Part shown: in pieces, positions 62,373 through 64,000 of the stretch | How positions within the stretch are numbered: the first letter of the stretch is position 1 | Layout of the letters: every line of letters starts with the position of its first letter | Assembly (NCBI GenBank): GCA_000940995.1 | Contig: CP005974.1 | Location: 930,001-994,000, forward strand | DNA from: Photobacterium gaetbulicola Gung47 | GTDB taxonomy: Bacteria; Pseudomonadota; Gammaproteobacteria; Enterobacterales; Vibrionaceae | Direction of reading: 5' to 3' | DNA: 64,000 nucleotides | Translations under genes and position numbers: made by a program | Notes under the pieces: generated by a model | What the model was told of the DNA's origin: nothing | Seen by the model: the letters and a program-made list of their open reading frames with translations, nothing else | Databases searched by the model: none

Positions 62373-63695
62373 ATGCTTTATGCCAACCTAGAAGCCAACC
62401 TTGCAACCCTGACGGACAAATCAGCCCGTTTCGTTCTTGCCCTCAGTGGCGGCATGGACTCGCGGGTGCTGCTGCATTTGATGGGGCGCTATTTAGAACG
62501 TAACCCAGCGGCATCCTGCAAAGCCGTCCATGTTCATCACGGCCTGAGTACCAATGCCGATCACTGGGTAGAGCTCTGTGCCGGGTGGGCCAAAGAGACG
62601 GGTATCGACTTGGTGGTTGAAAGGGTTTCTCTGGCTTTGGGCAAGCGGACAAGTGTCGAACAGCAGGCCAGGGAGGCCCGTTATGCGGCCTTGCGCACCC
62701 ATATCCAGCCCGGTGATATCCTGCTGACAGCCCAGCATGCCGACGACCAACTGGAAACCGTGCTGCTGGCCCTGAAGCGGGGGAGTGGGCCGGCCGGGTT
62801 ATCGGCCATGCCGCAATGCACGGCTTTTGCAACTGGCTGGCATCTTCGCCCTTTGCTTGACCAGCCGCGTGCTGCCATTGAGCAGTACGCCCACCAATAC
62901 AGTCTTGAGTGGGTGGAGGACGAGAGCAACCGCGATGAGCGCTATGACCGCAATTTCCTGCGCCATCAGATCACCCCGTTGTTGCATGCCCGTTGGCCGG
63001 GGATCCGCAAAGCCGTTGCCCGCAGTGCAGCCTTGTGTGCCGAGCAGGAAGCCCTGTTACAGGAGCTGCTTGCCGAGCAGCTCAGTAAGGCCATCTCGGC
63101 CGATCAGAGTTTGGATATCGCCTGCCTGTGTGCGGACAAGCCGGGGAACGAGCGGCGGGCTAAGGCGCTGTTGCGCTATTGGCTTGCTGCTGTCGGTGTG
63201 AAAATGCCGTCGCAGGCCCAGCTCGATCAGATATGGTATTCGGTCGTGCTGGCCAAGCCGGATGCCAATCCCAAGGTGTGCTGGGGCGAGGTGGAAGTGC
63301 GCCGGTTTCGCAGCCGTTTGTATGTTGTCCGGCCATGGCCGGCTGTCTCCGGTGATGTGGTTCCGCTGCGGCTAAACGAAGTCAGCCCGCTACCTGCGTC
63401 ATTGGGCTCGTTGGTGCTGGCGGAGTCAGGGCATGGGCAGCTGCGCCGTCCGCGGCCAGAAGAGCCGCTGTCGGTGCGCTTTGAGCCCGCAGGGCTGGAG
63501 GTCCAGCCGGTAGGCCGGGTCGGCAAGCGCAAGCTGAAGAAGCTGTTTCAGGAGTATGGGGTACCTAGCTGGCAACGGCGGCGGACCCCACTGCTTTTCT
63601 ATGGCGAGGCGCTGGCGGCGGTGGCTGGATTGTTTGTTGTCGAGGCTTTTGCTGGCAAAGATTGTGATCTGATCTGGCACTACGAGCAGGAATAA
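62373..63695 (+). CDS. tilS: tRNA(Ile)-lysidine synthase
   Basis: A 440-residue TilS, an N-type PP-ATPase that attaches lysine to C34 of tRNA(Ile2) so that it reads AUA. The PP-loop is LALSGGMDSRVLLHL at about residues 23-37, HVHHGLSTNADHW the next motif, and LLTAQHADDQLETVLLALKRGSG the third. The C-terminal domains follow, including FRPAGLEVQPVGR-like and KLKKLFQEYGVPSWQRRRTPLLFYGE signatures (first block reads FEPAGLEVQPVGR). It stands after accA, as in Vibrio. Start ATG 62373; a weak ribosome site (GGATG) precedes it. Confidence 0.96.
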   Translation: MLYANLEANLATLTDKSARFVLALSGGMDSRVLLHLMGRYLERNPAASCKAVHVHHGLSTNADHWVELCAGWAKETGIDLVVERVSLALGKRTSVEQQAREARYAALRTHIQPGDILLTAQHADDQLETVLLALKRGSGPAGLSAMPQCTAFATGWHLRPLLDQPRAAIEQYAHQYSLEWVEDESNRDERYDRNFLRHQITPLLHARWPGIRKAVARSAALCAEQEALLQELLAEQLSKAISADQSLDIACLCADKPGNERRAKALLRYWLAAVGVKMPSQAQLDQIWYSVVLAKPDANPKVCWGEVEVRRFRSRLYVVRPWPAVSGDVVPLRLNEVSPLPASLGSLVLAESGHGQLRRPRPEEPLSVRFEPAGLEVQPVGRVGKRKLKKLFQEYGVPSWQRRRTPLLFYGEALAAVAGLFVVEAFAGKDCDLIWHYEQE

Positions 63696-63825
63696 GTGCA
63701 CAATATCAATACTTAGTTTGGTATTTATTGTTGAAAAAAGGCACAATTTAAAGTGCTGAGTGTGTTGTCGTGCCAGCGTCACCCCGGAAGGGGGAATGGA
63801 TAACAGAGATAATAATGAGGACCTG

Positions 63826-64000
63826 ATGAAGAAAGTATTAGCTTGTGTAATGTTAGCGGCCGTAATGGCAAGTCCAGCGATGGCTGCGGGCGATCCGGTC
63901 GCCGGAAAGGCTAAAGCTGCAGTATGTGCAGCCTGTCATGGGGCTGATGGCGTAGCGGTGATTCCTGGTTACCCAAATCTCAAAGGGCAGAATGAGCAGT
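63826..64000 (+). CDS. Small c-type cytochrome, N-terminal part (cut by window edge)
   Basis: The visible 58 residues are a signal peptide (MKKVLACVMLAAVMASPAMA) followed by GDPVAGKAKAAVCAACHGADGVAVIPGYPNLKGQ. CAACH (Cys-x-x-Cys-His) is the heme c site and GYPNLKGQ a typical c4/c553 loop. It is a periplasmic electron carrier of the cytochrome c553/c4 type; which one cannot be told from the fragment. ATG 63826 has GAGG six bases upstream. Confidence 0.85.
   Translation, partial: MKKVLACVMLAAVMASPAMAAGDPVAGKAKAAVCAACHGADGVAVIPGYPNLKGQNEQ

Overview
The window is a gene-dense stretch of gammaproteobacterial chromosome, almost certainly from the Vibrionaceae and perhaps the Photobacterium/Grimontia/Enterovibrio side of that family. 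The evidence is the gene content and order (recC-recB-recD, argA, mltA, tcdA-csdE-csdA, gcvB/gcvA, rlmM, xni, ppnN, queF/syd, csrB, yqcC-truC-yqcA, then yaeH-glnD-map//rpsB-tsf-pyrH-frr-uppS-cdsA-ispC-rseP-bamA-skp-lpxD-fabZ-lpxA-lpxB-rnhB-dnaE-accA-tilS). Vibrio-type unknown families (DUF2850, DUF2310, DUF2789, DUF3301, DUF3549) and long Vibrio-style variants of DapD and Map point the same way. Genus is inference. I saw no transposase, integrase, phage gene, tRNA, rRNA or CRISPR array.

Left part (1-25.3 kb): the 5' end of dapD; an SOS-type divergent pair (yebG and a Tag-like glycosylase) around a LexA box; a LysR regulator divergent from a TDT-family transporter; recC, recB and recD; argA behind an ARG box; mltA; the sulfur-transfer genes tcdA, csdE and csdA; the sRNA GcvB divergent from its activator gene gcvA; then a hydrolase, ygdD, rlmM, xni and ppnN.

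Middle (25.3-38.1 kb): two consecutive proteins with degenerate GGDEF domains, queF divergent from syd, and a 2.3-kb stretch without protein genes that holds three tandem CsrB-family sRNA genes. Each has about thirty GGA motifs, the same GNRA-capped terminator hairpin, and an identical UvrY/GacA-type palindrome 188-189 bp upstream of its inferred 5' end. This array is the most distinctive feature of the window. DUF3301/DUF3549 and yqcC-truC-yqcA follow, so the syd-csrB-yqcC neighbourhood known from E. coli is kept but the csrB gene is triplicated.

Right part (38.1-64 kb): glnD and map on the minus strand, then a long plus-strand run for translation (rpsB, tsf, pyrH, frr), isoprenoid and phospholipid synthesis (uppS, cdsA, ispC), envelope proteolysis and assembly (rseP, bamA, skp), lipid A synthesis (lpxD, fabZ, lpxA, lpxB), replication (rnhB, dnaE), fatty-acid synthesis (accA) and tRNA modification (tilS). 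Intrinsic terminators lie between most of the first genes of this run, and a structured leader precedes rpsB. The window ends inside a small c-type cytochrome gene.
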